In this document: in pieces, positions 52,094 to 62,053 of the stretch
How positions within the stretch are numbered: the stretch's first letter is position 1
How the letters are laid out: the number at the start of each line of letters is the position of its first letter
DNA from: Sphingomonas rubra
GTDB lineage: Bacteria; Pseudomonadota; Alphaproteobacteria; Sphingomonadales; Sphingomonadaceae
DNA: 64,000 bases
Assembly (NCBI RefSeq): GCF_900115745.1
Contig: NZ_FOXP01000001.1
Coordinates: forward strand, 62,001 to 126,000
Reading direction: 5' to 3'
Notes under the pieces: generated by a model
Databases searched by the model: none
What the model was told of the DNA's origin: nothing
What the model saw: the letters and a program-made list of their open reading frames with translations, nothing else
Position numbers and translations under genes: made by a program

Positions 52094-52965
52094 TCGTACC
52101 GCCTGCCGATCCGCGTCTGGACGAGGGTGATGGCCAGGATCATCAGGAACAGGATGAAGGCGACGGCGCTGGCCTGGCCCAGATTCCACCATTTGAACCC
52201 TTCCTCGAACATGAAGAACAGCACGGTGGTGGTACTCTGCGCGGGGCCGCCCATCGTCATCACGTACGGCTCGGCGAAGATCTGGAGGAAGCCGGCGATG
52301 CTCATCACCGCGGCGAGCAGCAGCGTCGGGCCGATCGCGGGCAGCGTGACGTGGCGGAAGCGGCGCCAGCTGCCCGCCCCGTCGAGGCGCGCCGCCTCCA
52401 TCAGGTCCTGCGGCACGGCGGAGAGGGCGGCGGTGAAGACGATCATGTTGTAACCGAAGGTCTTCCAGGTGACGAACAGCAGGATGGCGGGGATGGAGGT
52501 ATGCGGGTTCCCCAGCCAGTCGACCGGCGGCAGCCCGATCGCGCCCAGCGCGCGGTTGAGCAGGCCGAACCGTTCGTTGAACAGGAAGCGCCAGACCACC
52601 GCGGTGGCGACCACGCTGGTGACGTAGGGCGCGAACAGCAGCACCCGCCACAGCGGTTTCCAGCGTACGGTGGTGTCGTGGAGGAGCAGCGCCACCGCCA
52701 GCGACGTGCCGATCGCCATCGGCACGCCGAGCCCGGCGAACATCAGCGTGTTGCCGAGCGCGCGCCAGAACAGCGGCGTCGACAGCAGGTCGACGAAATT
52801 GCCCAGGCCGACGAAGCGCAGATTCTGCCAGTCGCCGAGGGCGTAGACGGAGTAATCCGTCACCGACAGCGCCATGGCGAGCGCGGTCGGCAGCACGAAG
52901 ACGAGCGCGATGATCGCCAGCACCGGCGCGCAGAACAGCCAGGCGGCGCGTTCCTGGCGGGTCAT
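52084..52965 (-). CDS. Sugar ABC transporter permease (MalF-like)
   Basis: This 293-residue protein has six helices, EAA motif DLMEAARLDGAGSWRRFRHVTLPAI and the C-terminal segment EEGFKWWNLGQASAVAFIL, as in UgpA-type permeases. It overlaps both neighbours (MTRQ start inside the binding-protein stop). It acts in the inner membrane with the MalG-like partner. Confidence 0.93.
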   Translation of the reverse strand: MTRQERAAWLFCAPVLAIIALVFVLPTALAMALSVTDYSVYALGDWQNLRFVGLGNFVDLLSTPLFWRALGNTLMFAGLGVPMAIGTSLAVALLLHDTTVRWKPLWRVLLFAPYVTSVVATAVVWRFLFNERFGLLNRALGAIGLPPVDWLGNPHTSIPAILLFVTWKTFGYNMIVFTAALSAVPQDLMEAARLDGAGSWRRFRHVTLPAIGPTLLLAAVMSIAGFLQIFAEPYVMTMGGPAQSTTTVLFFMFEEGFKWWNLGQASAVAFILFLMILAITLVQTRIGRRYEWL

Positions 52966-54212
52966 GCGAGCTTGCCCGCCTCGACCAGCGAGCGGCGCTT
53001 GGCGAGGAGCCGGTCGACCCGCTCGTCCAGGTCGGCGAGGGCCTGCGGGATGGTCTGCAACCCGCGCACGACGCGCTCGGCGGCGAACTGGATTTGGATC
53101 TGGATCTGCTCCCACTCGATCACCTTGGGATCGGGGGAGGGAAAGCGCATCTGCTCGGCGAACGGGCGCAGGACCGGTTTTTTCATCTGCGGCGAGGCCC
53201 AGGCGCGGACGCGGGCCGGGAGGTTGCCGATCGCGCGCTGGAAATGCAGCTCGCTGTCGATGGAGGTGAGGTGGCGGACGAGCGCCCATGCCTCGGCCGG
53301 GCGCCGGGTGGTCGCCGACACGCACAGGCTGGCGGACTGGCCCGACAGCGGCCCCGGCCCGTCCGGCCCGGCGCAGCGGGCGGTGCTCCATCGCTCCGGC
53401 GGCACGCCGCGCTGCGCCAGGTCGCGCAGCGTCGTCGGGCCGCTGGGCCAGATCGCGAAATAGCCCTGCGCGAAGGCGGCGACGGGGTCCTGCACCTCGG
53501 TCGACAACGCTTTGGGGGCGAGGCCGTCGGCGAACAGCGAGGCGTAGTAGGCGAACGCCTGTCGCGCCTCGGCCGTGCGGAAATTGCCGCGCGTGTTCCG
53601 GTCGCGCAGCGGGGTCGCGCCCGCCAGCGACAGGATGTTGACCAGCGCCGTCGGCCAGTTGAGCAGCATCAGGAAGACGTAATCGTCGGGCCGCCGCCGC
53701 TTGAGCTTCAGCGCCATCGCCCTGAGGTCGTCCCAGTCGCCCGGTGGCGCGTCGTAGCCGATCGCGGCGAGGAGGTCGCGGCGATAGAAGTTGACCTGCG
53801 GCGCGACCGACCAGGGCACCGCGTAATCGCGCCCGCCAACCCGCGTCGATGCCAGCACGCCGGGGAAGATGTCCGCGACCAGGCCGGGCGCGGGCACGGG
53901 GGCGATCGCGCCGATCGTCGCGAACTCCGTCACCCAGCCGTTGAACAGCATGAACACGTCGGGCAGCGCGCCGCCCGCGGTGGCGATCAGCAGCTTCTCG
54001 TGACTGGCGGTGGTGGGCAGCGACTGGACCTCGACAGGCACGCCCGTCGCGGCGGTGAAGGGAGGCATCAGCAGCGGCGAGTAATCGCCTTCCCAGCTCA
54101 TCGCCCACATCCTGAGCGGATCGTCGCCGCCGCGGGCACAGGCGGCGAGCCCCAGCGCGGGCAGCGATCCCAGCACCGCGCGCCGCGTCCAACCGGTTGC
54201 GTCCATCCCCAT
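52962..54212 (-). CDS. ABC transporter sugar-binding lipoprotein
   Basis: This 416-residue extracellular solute-binding protein family 1 member has an N-terminal signal WTRRAVLGSLPALGLAAC with twin arginine and a lipobox Cys at about residue 26, so it may pass the Tat system as a lipoprotein. Family pattern: LPDVFMLFNGW, YAVPWSVAPQVNFYRRDLL and FAQGYFAIWPSG. It heads the minus-strand importer operon. Divergent TonB receptor gene suggests linked outer-membrane uptake. Confidence 0.9.
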   Translation of the reverse strand: MGMDATGWTRRAVLGSLPALGLAACARGGDDPLRMWAMSWEGDYSPLLMPPFTAATGVPVEVQSLPTTASHEKLLIATAGGALPDVFMLFNGWVTEFATIGAIAPVPAPGLVADIFPGVLASTRVGGRDYAVPWSVAPQVNFYRRDLLAAIGYDAPPGDWDDLRAMALKLKRRRPDDYVFLMLLNWPTALVNILSLAGATPLRDRNTRGNFRTAEARQAFAYYASLFADGLAPKALSTEVQDPVAAFAQGYFAIWPSGPTTLRDLAQRGVPPERWSTARCAGPDGPGPLSGQSASLCVSATTRRPAEAWALVRHLTSIDSELHFQRAIGNLPARVRAWASPQMKKPVLRPFAEQMRFPSPDPKVIEWEQIQIQIQFAAERVVRGLQTIPQALADLDERVDRLLAKRRSLVEAGKLA

Positions 54213-54400
54213 CGCCCGCCAGCGTGGCGCATCCGGGCGGCGCGCGCTACCGCTGCCCGACGATAATCGCGCGAGGGTTGCCACAGGTAAACCGCTTCTA
54301 CGCCGGGGCATTCGCAGCCGATTGATCGGCGCCGCCCGACCGTTCACAGGAAAGGGCAACACGCCGGCAGGGGCAAGGCCGGCCAACAGGGAGAAACATC

Positions 54401-57367
54401 ATGTCGCGCACCATCCGGCGCACCCTTCTGACCGGCGCGGCGCTGCTCGTCGCGCCGCTCGCCCAGGCGCAGACGGCGCCGCAGGACGGGGGCGCGCCGC
54501 CGTCGACTGGCACCCAGGGGGCCGAGGATCAGGCCGACACGGGCGAGATCGTCGTCACCGGATCGCGCATCGCGCGGCCGGATTACGCCGCCCCCAATCC
54601 GATCGTGTCGTTCGGCGCGGCCGACATCCAGCAGTCGGGCAACACCAACGTCACCGCCTTCCTCCAGCGGGTGCCGGCGCTGACCAACTCGATCGACGGC
54701 AGCCGCTCGGCGGGCAACGCGCAGGCCGACGGTGCGGTCGGGCAGGCCGGGCTCAACCTGCTCGACCTGCGTGGGCTCGGCACCAACCGGACGCTGGTGC
54801 TGGTCAACGGTCGCCGCCACGTCGCCAGCCAGTTCGACACCGCCGCGGTCGACATCAACACGATCCCGACCGATCTCATCAGCCGCGTCGACGTGCTGAC
54901 CGGCGCCGCCTCGGCCGTGTACGGCGCCGACGGCGTATCGGGCGTCGTCAACTTCATCCTGCATCGCGACTTCGAGGGGCTGGGCGCCCGCGCGCAGATG
55001 GGCGCGTCGAGCCGTGGCGACGCGGCAAACCGCTTCGCCTCGCTGATCGGCGGCCGCAACTTCGCCGACGGGCGCGGCAACGTGACGCTGGCGTACGAGT
55101 ATAATGCCGAGGAGGCGCTGGCGAATGACGACCGCAGCTACCTGCGCTCGCCGAGCCGCGTGTTCTTCGTCAACAACCGCAACTACGTAGCGGGGCAGGC
55201 CGGCTCGTTCCAGAAGATCCCGGTGCGCGACAACCGCTACACCGGCGGTTACTTCGACGCCGACGGCGTGCTCCAGCCGGGCGGCTCCTACGCCAACATC
55301 CTGAAGATCGGCGATCGCTTCTTCCGGGGAGACGGGCAGCCCTACACGTTCGGGCCGCAGAACGAGACGTTTGATTATTCCAACGGCGGCGACGACACGC
55401 CGGTCGCGGGCTATATCGGCGACATCCTGCCGAGGACCCGGCGCCACGCGGTCAACCTGCTGACCCATTACGACGTGTCGGACGCGTTCAAGCTGAGCGT
55501 CGAGGGCAAGTTCGTCCAGGCCTCGGCGCGGACGTTCAGCAGCTATAGCGGCACCTACGGCGTGCCCATCACGCTCGACAACCCGTTCCTGCCCGCGCCG
55601 ATCCTCGCCGCCGCGCAGGCGGCCGGGCTTACCTCGGTCACGATCAACCGCAACAATTTCGACCTGCCCCGGCGCGGCGAGGACGATCGCCGCCGCACCT
55701 GGCGCGGCGTCGTCGACGCGAGCGGGCGGATCGGCGACCACGCGTCCTACGACGCTTATTACACCTACGGCCGCACCGACGTGCGCGCGACCAAGCTGAA
55801 CGATCGCCTGCCCGCGCGATCGTCGCAGGCGCTGGATGCGATCCGCGATCCCGCGACCGGGCAGATCGTGTGCCGATCGGTGGAGGCGCGGGCGGCGGGC
55901 TGCGTCCCGCTCAACACCTTCGGGACGTTCGTCGCCGACCCCGCCTCCTTCGCCTATGTCTACGACGATCCGGTCAGCAACGCGCGGGTGCAGCAGCACG
56001 TCGCCAACGCGACGCTGACCGGCGATTTCGGCGCCTTCTTCGAGCTGCCGGGTGGCCCGGTCCAGTTCGCCGCCGGCGGCGAGTACCGGCGCGAGTCGAG
56101 TCGCTTCCGCCCGGCCCAGGGCCTGATCGACGGCGCCTATTACTCGCCGGCCGACGGCGTCTACGACGAGCCGCTCAACCTGACGCCGAGCAGCGGCCGC
56201 TTCGACGTGTGGGAGCTGTTCGGCGAACTGAACGTGCCGCTGCTGAAGGACCTGCCCTTCGCGCACCTGCTATCGGTCGGCGCGGCGGGGCGCTACTCCG
56301 ATTACTCCACCGTCGGCAGCACCAACGCCTATCAGTTCAACGCCATCTACGCGCCGGTCGCCGACATCAGCTTCCGCGGCTCTTACGGTCGATCGGTGCG
56401 CGCGCCCAACATCGCCGAGGTGTTCCGGCCGCGCACGGGGCTGTCCGATTTCATCGAGGACCCCTGCTACCTGGCGAACCGCGACCAGGGCACGCAGTTC
56501 CGCGCGGCGAACTGCCAGGTGCTGATAACCAGCGCCGGCGGCAACAACGCCCAGTTCACCCAGGATCGCAACCCGGACGCCAACCTGAACATCGTCGGGA
56601 TCGAGCAGGGCAACGCGGCGCTCGACCCGGAGGTCGCGCGGACCTGGACCGCGGGGATCGTGGCGCGCCCCGGCTTCGTGCCGCGGTTGCAGATCGGCGC
56701 CGACTGGTACGACATCCGGCTGCGCGGCGCGATCACCCGTGCCACGCCGACCGATCTCGCCCGGCTGTGCGTCGATCTCGAATCGATCGACAATCCCTAC
56801 TGCGCCGCGGTGTCTCGCCGGCAGGGGACCGGCTACATCAACGGCTATACCGTGTCGCCGCAGAACGTGGCCGCGTTCCGCACCGCCGGGCTCGAGGTCA
56901 ATCTCAGCTACGTCGTCGAAAGGGAGGGGATCGGCCGTTTCGACCTGCGGCTGGTCGGCGGGTATCTGCACCGGCTGGAGCTGATCCCGCTGCCCGGTGC
57001 CGCGGTGACCGACAATCGCGACCAGCCGTTCAGGCCGAAATACACTGCCGTATTCTCGCCGACCTGGACGATCGGCCGGCTGACCACTTCCTACAATCTC
57101 CGCTACCAGAGCGGCACGCGGCGGTTCTCGCGTGCGGAGACGAACGGCCGTCCCGATTACGTCGATCCGCGCTACTTCCGCTTCAAGGAATTGTGGCAGC
57201 ACGATTTGCAGGCGCAGCTGGAGGTGGACGAGCGCTTCTCCTTCTATGGCGGCGTCAACAACCTGGCCGATCAGAAGCCCGATATCGGGTTCGAGACCAA
57301 TGTGCCGATCTCGCCGCTCGGCCGCTTCGTCTATCTGGGGGCGAAGCTCCGTTACGGGGGCCGGTAG
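54401..57367 (+). CDS. TonB-dependent outer-membrane receptor
   Basis: This 988-residue protein has a signal peptide (1-23), a TonB-box-like EIVVTGSRIARPDY, a plug domain with LNLLDLRGLGTNRTLVLVNGRRH and GASAVYGADGVSGVVNFIL, and a large beta barrel with GSYGRSVRAPNIAEVFRP. The last residues are YGGR, not the usual terminal aromatic. It would import a large or scarce substrate, perhaps the compound used by the neighbouring importer. It has no adjacent FecI/FecR pair. Confidence 0.95.
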   Translation: MSRTIRRTLLTGAALLVAPLAQAQTAPQDGGAPPSTGTQGAEDQADTGEIVVTGSRIARPDYAAPNPIVSFGAADIQQSGNTNVTAFLQRVPALTNSIDGSRSAGNAQADGAVGQAGLNLLDLRGLGTNRTLVLVNGRRHVASQFDTAAVDINTIPTDLISRVDVLTGAASAVYGADGVSGVVNFILHRDFEGLGARAQMGASSRGDAANRFASLIGGRNFADGRGNVTLAYEYNAEEALANDDRSYLRSPSRVFFVNNRNYVAGQAGSFQKIPVRDNRYTGGYFDADGVLQPGGSYANILKIGDRFFRGDGQPYTFGPQNETFDYSNGGDDTPVAGYIGDILPRTRRHAVNLLTHYDVSDAFKLSVEGKFVQASARTFSSYSGTYGVPITLDNPFLPAPILAAAQAAGLTSVTINRNNFDLPRRGEDDRRRTWRGVVDASGRIGDHASYDAYYTYGRTDVRATKLNDRLPARSSQALDAIRDPATGQIVCRSVEARAAGCVPLNTFGTFVADPASFAYVYDDPVSNARVQQHVANATLTGDFGAFFELPGGPVQFAAGGEYRRESSRFRPAQGLIDGAYYSPADGVYDEPLNLTPSSGRFDVWELFGELNVPLLKDLPFAHLLSVGAAGRYSDYSTVGSTNAYQFNAIYAPVADISFRGSYGRSVRAPNIAEVFRPRTGLSDFIEDPCYLANRDQGTQFRAANCQVLITSAGGNNAQFTQDRNPDANLNIVGIEQGNAALDPEVARTWTAGIVARPGFVPRLQIGADWYDIRLRGAITRATPTDLARLCVDLESIDNPYCAAVSRRQGTGYINGYTVSPQNVAAFRTAGLEVNLSYVVEREGIGRFDLRLVGGYLHRLELIPLPGAAVTDNRDQPFRPKYTAVFSPTWTIGRLTTSYNLRYQSGTRRFSRAETNGRPDYVDPRYFRFKELWQHDLQAQLEVDERFSFYGGVNNLADQKPDIGFETNVPISPLGRFVYLGAKLRYGGR

Positions 57368-57410
57368 CGCCATCCCTTGTGTGGGGGCGGAAAACCGGCA
57401 TGGGGCGGGG

Positions 57411-58148
57411 ATGCTTCACCAACAGACGATCATCTTCGCCCCCCTCGCCACCTACGACGTCGTCATCCCCTGCAATAACCGCGCGCACGTCGTCGCGGAT
57501 GCGGTGCGCAGCGTCCTCGACCAGGAACACGCGCCCGGCCGCGTCATCGTCGTCGACGATGGGTCATCCGACGATAGTGCGCTGGTCATCCGCGACCTGA
57601 TGAAGCGCCATCCGCGGGTCGAGGGCGTGATCCTGCCGCGCAACGTCGGCGCGTCGCAGGCGCGCAACACCGGCGCGGGGCTGGCGCGGGCCGAGTGGAT
57701 CGCGTTCCTCGACAGCGACGATATGTGGCTGCCGGGCGCGGCGCGGGCGCTGCTCGACGGGCCGATGGCGATGGCGCACGACATCGTCGTCGGTCATTTC
57801 GCCCGCGTCGAGGGCGACGGCGCGCCGGGCGAGCCGGAGTGCGGCTGGGACGCGGGCTGCATCCGCCGCGGTCTCGCCAGCGGCGGAGTGATCGGTCCGA
57901 GCTGGTCGGTGGTGCGCCGCGCGATCGTCGAGCGGGTCGGCGGGTTCGACCCGAGTTTCCACAACTGCAACGACTGGGACTTCTACACGCGCGCGGCCGC
58001 GGCGGGTGCCCGCTTCGGCCGGATCGACGCGTGCGTCGCGCTTTATCGTACCGTCGCGGGCGGCCGGCTGGTCAACGACATCGCGATCGGCGCCCGCAAC
58101 GCCGACCGGGTGTTGTCGCATCCCTATCTGCTCGGGGTGGACGCCTGA
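57411..58148 (+). CDS. Glycosyltransferase family 2 protein
   Basis: This 245-residue GT-A protein has YDVVIPCNNRAHVVADAVRSVL at the start, VDDGSSDDS (nucleotide site), FLDSDDMW (DxD) and a catalytic NDWDFYTRAAAAG block. It uses a nucleotide sugar in the cytoplasm. It lies 43 bases after the TonB receptor, close to the glycan cluster. The acceptor is unknown. Confidence 0.9.
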   Translation: MLHQQTIIFAPLATYDVVIPCNNRAHVVADAVRSVLDQEHAPGRVIVVDDGSSDDSALVIRDLMKRHPRVEGVILPRNVGASQARNTGAGLARAEWIAFLDSDDMWLPGAARALLDGPMAMAHDIVVGHFARVEGDGAPGEPECGWDAGCIRRGLASGGVIGPSWSVVRRAIVERVGGFDPSFHNCNDWDFYTRAAAAGARFGRIDACVALYRTVAGGRLVNDIAIGARNADRVLSHPYLLGVDA

Positions 58149-58187
58149 TCCGACGCCGCTATCCATCGGGGTGAAGGAGAGGCCGGG

Positions 58188-59357
58188 ATGAACGACAGCG
58201 TACGCGCCGGGATCGGGCAGATCAGGCTGGCACAGACCTACGCCGCCGGCATGATGGGGCAGCGCGCCGCTGTGCCGTTCCGCGCCGACGAGCTGGAGGC
58301 GCGGGCGGCGGCGATCATGAGCGCGGAGGGCTTCGGCTATCTTCGTTCGGCCGGGATGGAGACGACCGCGCGGGCCAATCGCGAGGCGCTCGACGCGGCG
58401 AGGCTGGTGCCGCGGATGGCGCGCGACGTCGGCATGCGCGATCTCGGCATCGAGCTGTTCGGGCGGCGGCTGGCGTCGCCGCTATTGCTCGCGCCGATCG
58501 GCGTGCAGGAACTGGCGCATGCCGAGGGCGATCTCGCCACGGCGCGTGCGGCCGCATCACGCGGTGTGCCGGCCATCTTCTCCAACCAGGCCTCGGTCGA
58601 CATGGAGACGTGCGCGGCCGCGATGGGCGATGCGCCGCGCTGGTTCCAGCTGTATTGGACGCGAAGCGAGGCGTTGTCGGAGAGCCTGGTGCGCCGCGCG
58701 GAGGCATGCGGGTGCGAGGCGATCGTGGTGACGCTCGACACGACGATGCTGGGCTGGCGACCGGTCGATCTCGGCCACGGATTCCTGCCGTTCCTGAGCG
58801 GGCAGGGGCTGGCGCAATATACCGGCGATCCGGTGTTCCGCGCGATGCTCGACAAGCCGCCCGAGGAGGACGTGCTGGCCGCGGCGCAGTTGTTCAGCCG
58901 CATCTACTCGGACCCGAGCCTTGACTGGGGGCGATTGAAGCGCATCCGAGACTGGACGCGGCTGCCGGTGGTGCTGAAGGGCATCCAGCACCCCGCCGAC
59001 GCGCGTCGCGCGGCCGAGGAGGGGTGGGACGGGATCGTCGTCTCCGACCATGGCGGCCGGCAGGTCGACGGTGCGGTGGGGAGTGCCGCGCAGCTCGCCG
59101 CCTGCGTCGAGGCGGTGGCGGGGCGGATCAGGGTGTTGTTCGACAGCGGTATCCGCGGCGGTGCAGACGTGGCGAAGGCACTGGCGCTCGGCGCGGACGC
59201 GGTGCTGCTCGGCCGGCCGTATATCTGGGGACTGGCGGTCGACGGCGAGGCGGGCGTGGCGGCGGTGATCGACAACGTGTTGGGCGAGCTCGACCTGACG
59301 ATGGGCTTGATCGGGTGCTCGAGCGTCGCGGAACTGGGGCGGGACTACCTGGCGTAA
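58188..59357 (+). CDS. FMN-dependent alpha-hydroxy acid oxidase/dehydrogenase
   Basis: This 389-residue TIM-barrel enzyme of the lactate/glycolate oxidase type has PLLLAPIGVQELAH, FQLYWTRS, VTLDTTMLGWRP, the catalytic VSDHGGRQVDGA (His, Arg) and FDSGIRGGADVAKALALGADAVLLGRPY. It oxidises a 2-hydroxy acid to a 2-keto acid; the substrate is not visible in sequence. There is no signal peptide. It is 39 bases after the GT2 gene. Confidence 0.9.
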   Translation: MNDSVRAGIGQIRLAQTYAAGMMGQRAAVPFRADELEARAAAIMSAEGFGYLRSAGMETTARANREALDAARLVPRMARDVGMRDLGIELFGRRLASPLLLAPIGVQELAHAEGDLATARAAASRGVPAIFSNQASVDMETCAAAMGDAPRWFQLYWTRSEALSESLVRRAEACGCEAIVVTLDTTMLGWRPVDLGHGFLPFLSGQGLAQYTGDPVFRAMLDKPPEEDVLAAAQLFSRIYSDPSLDWGRLKRIRDWTRLPVVLKGIQHPADARRAAEEGWDGIVVSDHGGRQVDGAVGSAAQLAACVEAVAGRIRVLFDSGIRGGADVAKALALGADAVLLGRPYIWGLAVDGEAGVAAVIDNVLGELDLTMGLIGCSSVAELGRDYLA

Positions 59358-59457
59358 TCCCCCGTTGCCCTTGATCTGTGCCGGCATCCGGGGCCGTGGG
59401 CGACGTTGCTGCCTGGCTTTGATCCCGGCGCCAAGCGAGACCTCTGCGTGAGTCCTA

Positions 59458-59554
59458 CGTCATGCCGGACCTGTTCCGGCATCCACCGTGCTGCAAACCA
59501 ATAGCCTATTGATTTCGCGGAACGGTGGACCCCGGAACAAGTCCGGGGTGACGG
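59458..59554. repeat. Two-hairpin repeat, family B copy 3
   Basis: CGTCATGCCGGACCTGTTCC...ACCCCGGAACAAGTCCGGGGTGACG is nearly the same as 50970-51065, including the central CCAATA...TTGATTTCGCGG block. The 59358-59620 gap has no gene. Confidence 0.8.
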
Positions 59555-59620
59555 GGAGGGAGGATTCGAGGGAGCGCGAGGCCCGACGCAAGGCGGGGGC
59601 GACGAGCGTCCAGGGCAGGA

Positions 59621-60715
59621 TCAGGCCGTCCGACCCAGCGCGATGTAACGTTGCAGATGCTGGTCCTGATCGCCGAGCTGCTGGTCGATCATCGTCAGCC
59701 GCTTGGCATAATGCGACAGCGGCAGTTCCCAGGTCATGCCGATGCCGCCGTGGAGCTGGATCGCCTCCTCCGCGACCAGCTGGCCGGTGGCGCCGACGGT
59801 GTATTTGGCCGCCGACAGCGCGCGGGGGCCGTCCGCGCGGTCGAAGGCGTCGGCCGCGTTGATGACGGCGGAGCGGGCCTGCTCGATCTCCAGCAGCACG
59901 GTGGCGATGCGGTGCTGGAGCGCCTGGAACTTGCCGATCGGCACGCCGAACTGTTTGCGCGTCTGGAGATAGTCGATCGTCGCGGCCTTGGTCACCTCCA
60001 TGACGCCGAGCGCCTCCGCCGACAGCGCGAGCAGCCCTGCCGCCTCCGCCGCCGCGAGCGCCGCCGTGCCGTCCTCCGCGACCAGCGCGTCGGCACCGAC
60101 GCGGACACCGGCGAGACGGATCTCCGCCGAGCGGCCGCCGTCGATATTGAGGTAGCCGCGCTTCTCCACGCCCGCGGCGTCGCCGGGAACGAGGAACAGC
60201 GACGCGCCCGCATCGGTCTGCGCGGAGACCAGCAGCAGCGTCGCCGTGTCGCCGCTGGCGACCACCGCCTTGGCGCCGTCGATCGTCCAGCCGTCGCCGT
60301 CTCGGCGCGCCACGCTGGCGAGCGGCGCCCCATCGGCCCGGTCCTGCGGCTCGGCATGGGCGAGCGCGGGCACGACCGTGCCGGCGATCAGCCTCTCGAT
60401 CTCGTCGGTGCGACCCGCGGCGGCGAGCGCGCGGCCGACCATCAGGGCGCCCAGGAACGGCTCGACCGCGAGGGCGCGGCCGATCTCCTCGAACACGACG
60501 GTGATGTCGTGGCCGGCGCCGCCGAAGCCGCCGACTTCCTCGCCGAACAGCGCGCCGATCACGCCCAGCTCGGCGAGCCCGGCCCAGACCTGCGGATCGT
60601 AGCCGGTGTCGCCGTAAGCCGCCTTGTTGCGCGCCTCGATGCCGGCGCGCTCGGCCAGGAAGCGACGGAGCGTGTCCGCCAGCATCTGCCGGTCCTCGGT
60701 ATGCTGGAAATCCAT
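59621..60715 (-). CDS. Acyl-CoA dehydrogenase (small, FadE-like)
   Basis: This 364-residue FAD enzyme has a N-terminal helical part, a beta domain (GAKAVVASGDTATLLLVSAQT) and C-terminal helices ending IQLHGGIGMTWELPLSHYAKRL. It is the second of two paired acyl-CoA dehydrogenases, which often act as a heteromer on sterol, branched or CoA-ester side chains. Its start overlaps the partner gene stop by one base. Confidence 0.9.
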   Translation of the reverse strand: MDFQHTEDRQMLADTLRRFLAERAGIEARNKAAYGDTGYDPQVWAGLAELGVIGALFGEEVGGFGGAGHDITVVFEEIGRALAVEPFLGALMVGRALAAAGRTDEIERLIAGTVVPALAHAEPQDRADGAPLASVARRDGDGWTIDGAKAVVASGDTATLLLVSAQTDAGASLFLVPGDAAGVEKRGYLNIDGGRSAEIRLAGVRVGADALVAEDGTAALAAAEAAGLLALSAEALGVMEVTKAATIDYLQTRKQFGVPIGKFQALQHRIATVLLEIEQARSAVINAADAFDRADGPRALSAAKYTVGATGQLVAEEAIQLHGGIGMTWELPLSHYAKRLTMIDQQLGDQDQHLQRYIALGRTA

Positions 60716-61911
60716 CAGAGCCCCACGATCATCTTCGAAATGATGTTCTTCTGCACCTCGTTCGACCCGCCGAAGATCGAGAGCTTGCGGTTGTTGAAAT
60801 AGCTGGCCGCGGCGGGGGCGGCGCCCTCCGGGCCGACGGGTTCGCCGTTATAGCCCTCCTCCAGCGCCTCGGGCACGAAGGGCTGGGCGTAGGGGCCGTA
60901 GGCGCGGCGCTGGAGCGCGGTGATCGCCTGGCGGATCTCGGTCCCCTTGATCTTGAGCATGGAGCTTTCCGCGCCCGGTGCGCCGCCGCCCGCCACCGCG
61001 GCGACGACGCGCATGTTGGTGGTGGCCATGTTGGCGAGATTGATCTCGATCCGCGCCATGCGGGCGGCGAACAGCGGGTCCTCCGCCAGCGGCTTGCCAC
61101 CGCGGGTGAGGGTGTCGGCGGTCGCCTTCAGCCGCTCGAACGCGGCCATCGACGCGCCGACGCCGGCGATGTTGGTGCGCTCGTACGTCAGCAGGTATTT
61201 GGCGTAGGTCCAGCCCTTGTTCTCCTCGCCGACCAGATTGGCGACGGGCACGCGCACGTCGGTGAAGAACACCTCGTTCACCTCGGCGTCGCCGTCGAGC
61301 AGGACGATCGGGCGAACCTCGATGCCGGGCGACTTCATGTCGATCAGCAGGAACGAGATGCCTTCCTGCGCCTTGGCCTTGGGATCGGTGCGGACCAGGC
61401 AGAAGATCCAGTCGGCGTACTGCCCCAGCGTCGTCCAGGTCTTCTGCCCGTTGACGACGTAATGATCGCCGTCCCGGACCGCGCTGGTCTTGAGGCTGGC
61501 TAGGTCGGAGCCGGCGCCGGGTTCGGAATAGCCCTGACACCACCAGTCGCTGCCGTCGAGGATGCGCGGCAGGTAATGGCGGCGCTGCTCCTCCGAGCCG
61601 TATTTGATGAGCACGGGACCCAGCATGTTGACGCCGAAGGGCACCACGCGCGGCGCGTACGCCTTGGCCGACTCGTCCTCGAACAGCGAGCGTTCGACGA
61701 CGCTCCAGCCGGGGCCGCCGTAACGTTCCGGCCAGTGGCTGGCGAGCCAGCCCTCCGCGTGGAGGACGGCGTGCCATTCCTCCATGTCGGCCTTGGTCAG
61801 CTTCAGCCCGCGCCGCACCTTGTCCGACAGGCGGGACGGCAGCTTGTCGCGGAAGAAGGAGCGTACCCGGTCGCGGAAAGCCTCTTCGTCGGGGGAAAGG
61901 CGCAGGTCCAT
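60715..61911 (-). CDS. Acyl-CoA dehydrogenase (FadE-like)
   Basis: This 398-residue protein has MDLRLSPDEEAFRDRVRSFF at the start, the FAD/substrate segment WWCQGYSEPGAGSDLASLKT, GQKTWTTLGQYADW, and LSIFGGSNEVQKNIISKMI at the end. It probably catalyses the first oxidation in degradation of an unusual acyl-CoA with the partner at 59621. The start follows a good family alignment; the upstream extension is shadow sequence. Confidence 0.92.
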   Translation of the reverse strand: MDLRLSPDEEAFRDRVRSFFRDKLPSRLSDKVRRGLKLTKADMEEWHAVLHAEGWLASHWPERYGGPGWSVVERSLFEDESAKAYAPRVVPFGVNMLGPVLIKYGSEEQRRHYLPRILDGSDWWCQGYSEPGAGSDLASLKTSAVRDGDHYVVNGQKTWTTLGQYADWIFCLVRTDPKAKAQEGISFLLIDMKSPGIEVRPIVLLDGDAEVNEVFFTDVRVPVANLVGEENKGWTYAKYLLTYERTNIAGVGASMAAFERLKATADTLTRGGKPLAEDPLFAARMARIEINLANMATTNMRVVAAVAGGGAPGAESSMLKIKGTEIRQAITALQRRAYGPYAQPFVPEALEEGYNGEPVGPEGAAPAAASYFNNRKLSIFGGSNEVQKNIISKMIVGL

Positions 61912-62053
61912 AATACGCTCCGTCGTGCTGGTGCAGCGGCTTCTAGCATGGTGGAGGACGGGAACAAGCGCAGCGTACCGGATATTCGATCCGATGGCCG
62001 TTGCGTTGCCGGGCCGATGCGGGCACAGCGATGGCATCAGGCAGGGGGAATGA

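Noticed and set aside
61961..61986. GGAAC-N17-TATT upstream of the small Rossmann protein as an EcfG promoter
   Set aside because: The -10 part has two mismatches to CGTT, so a chance match in this GC-rich sequence is likely.
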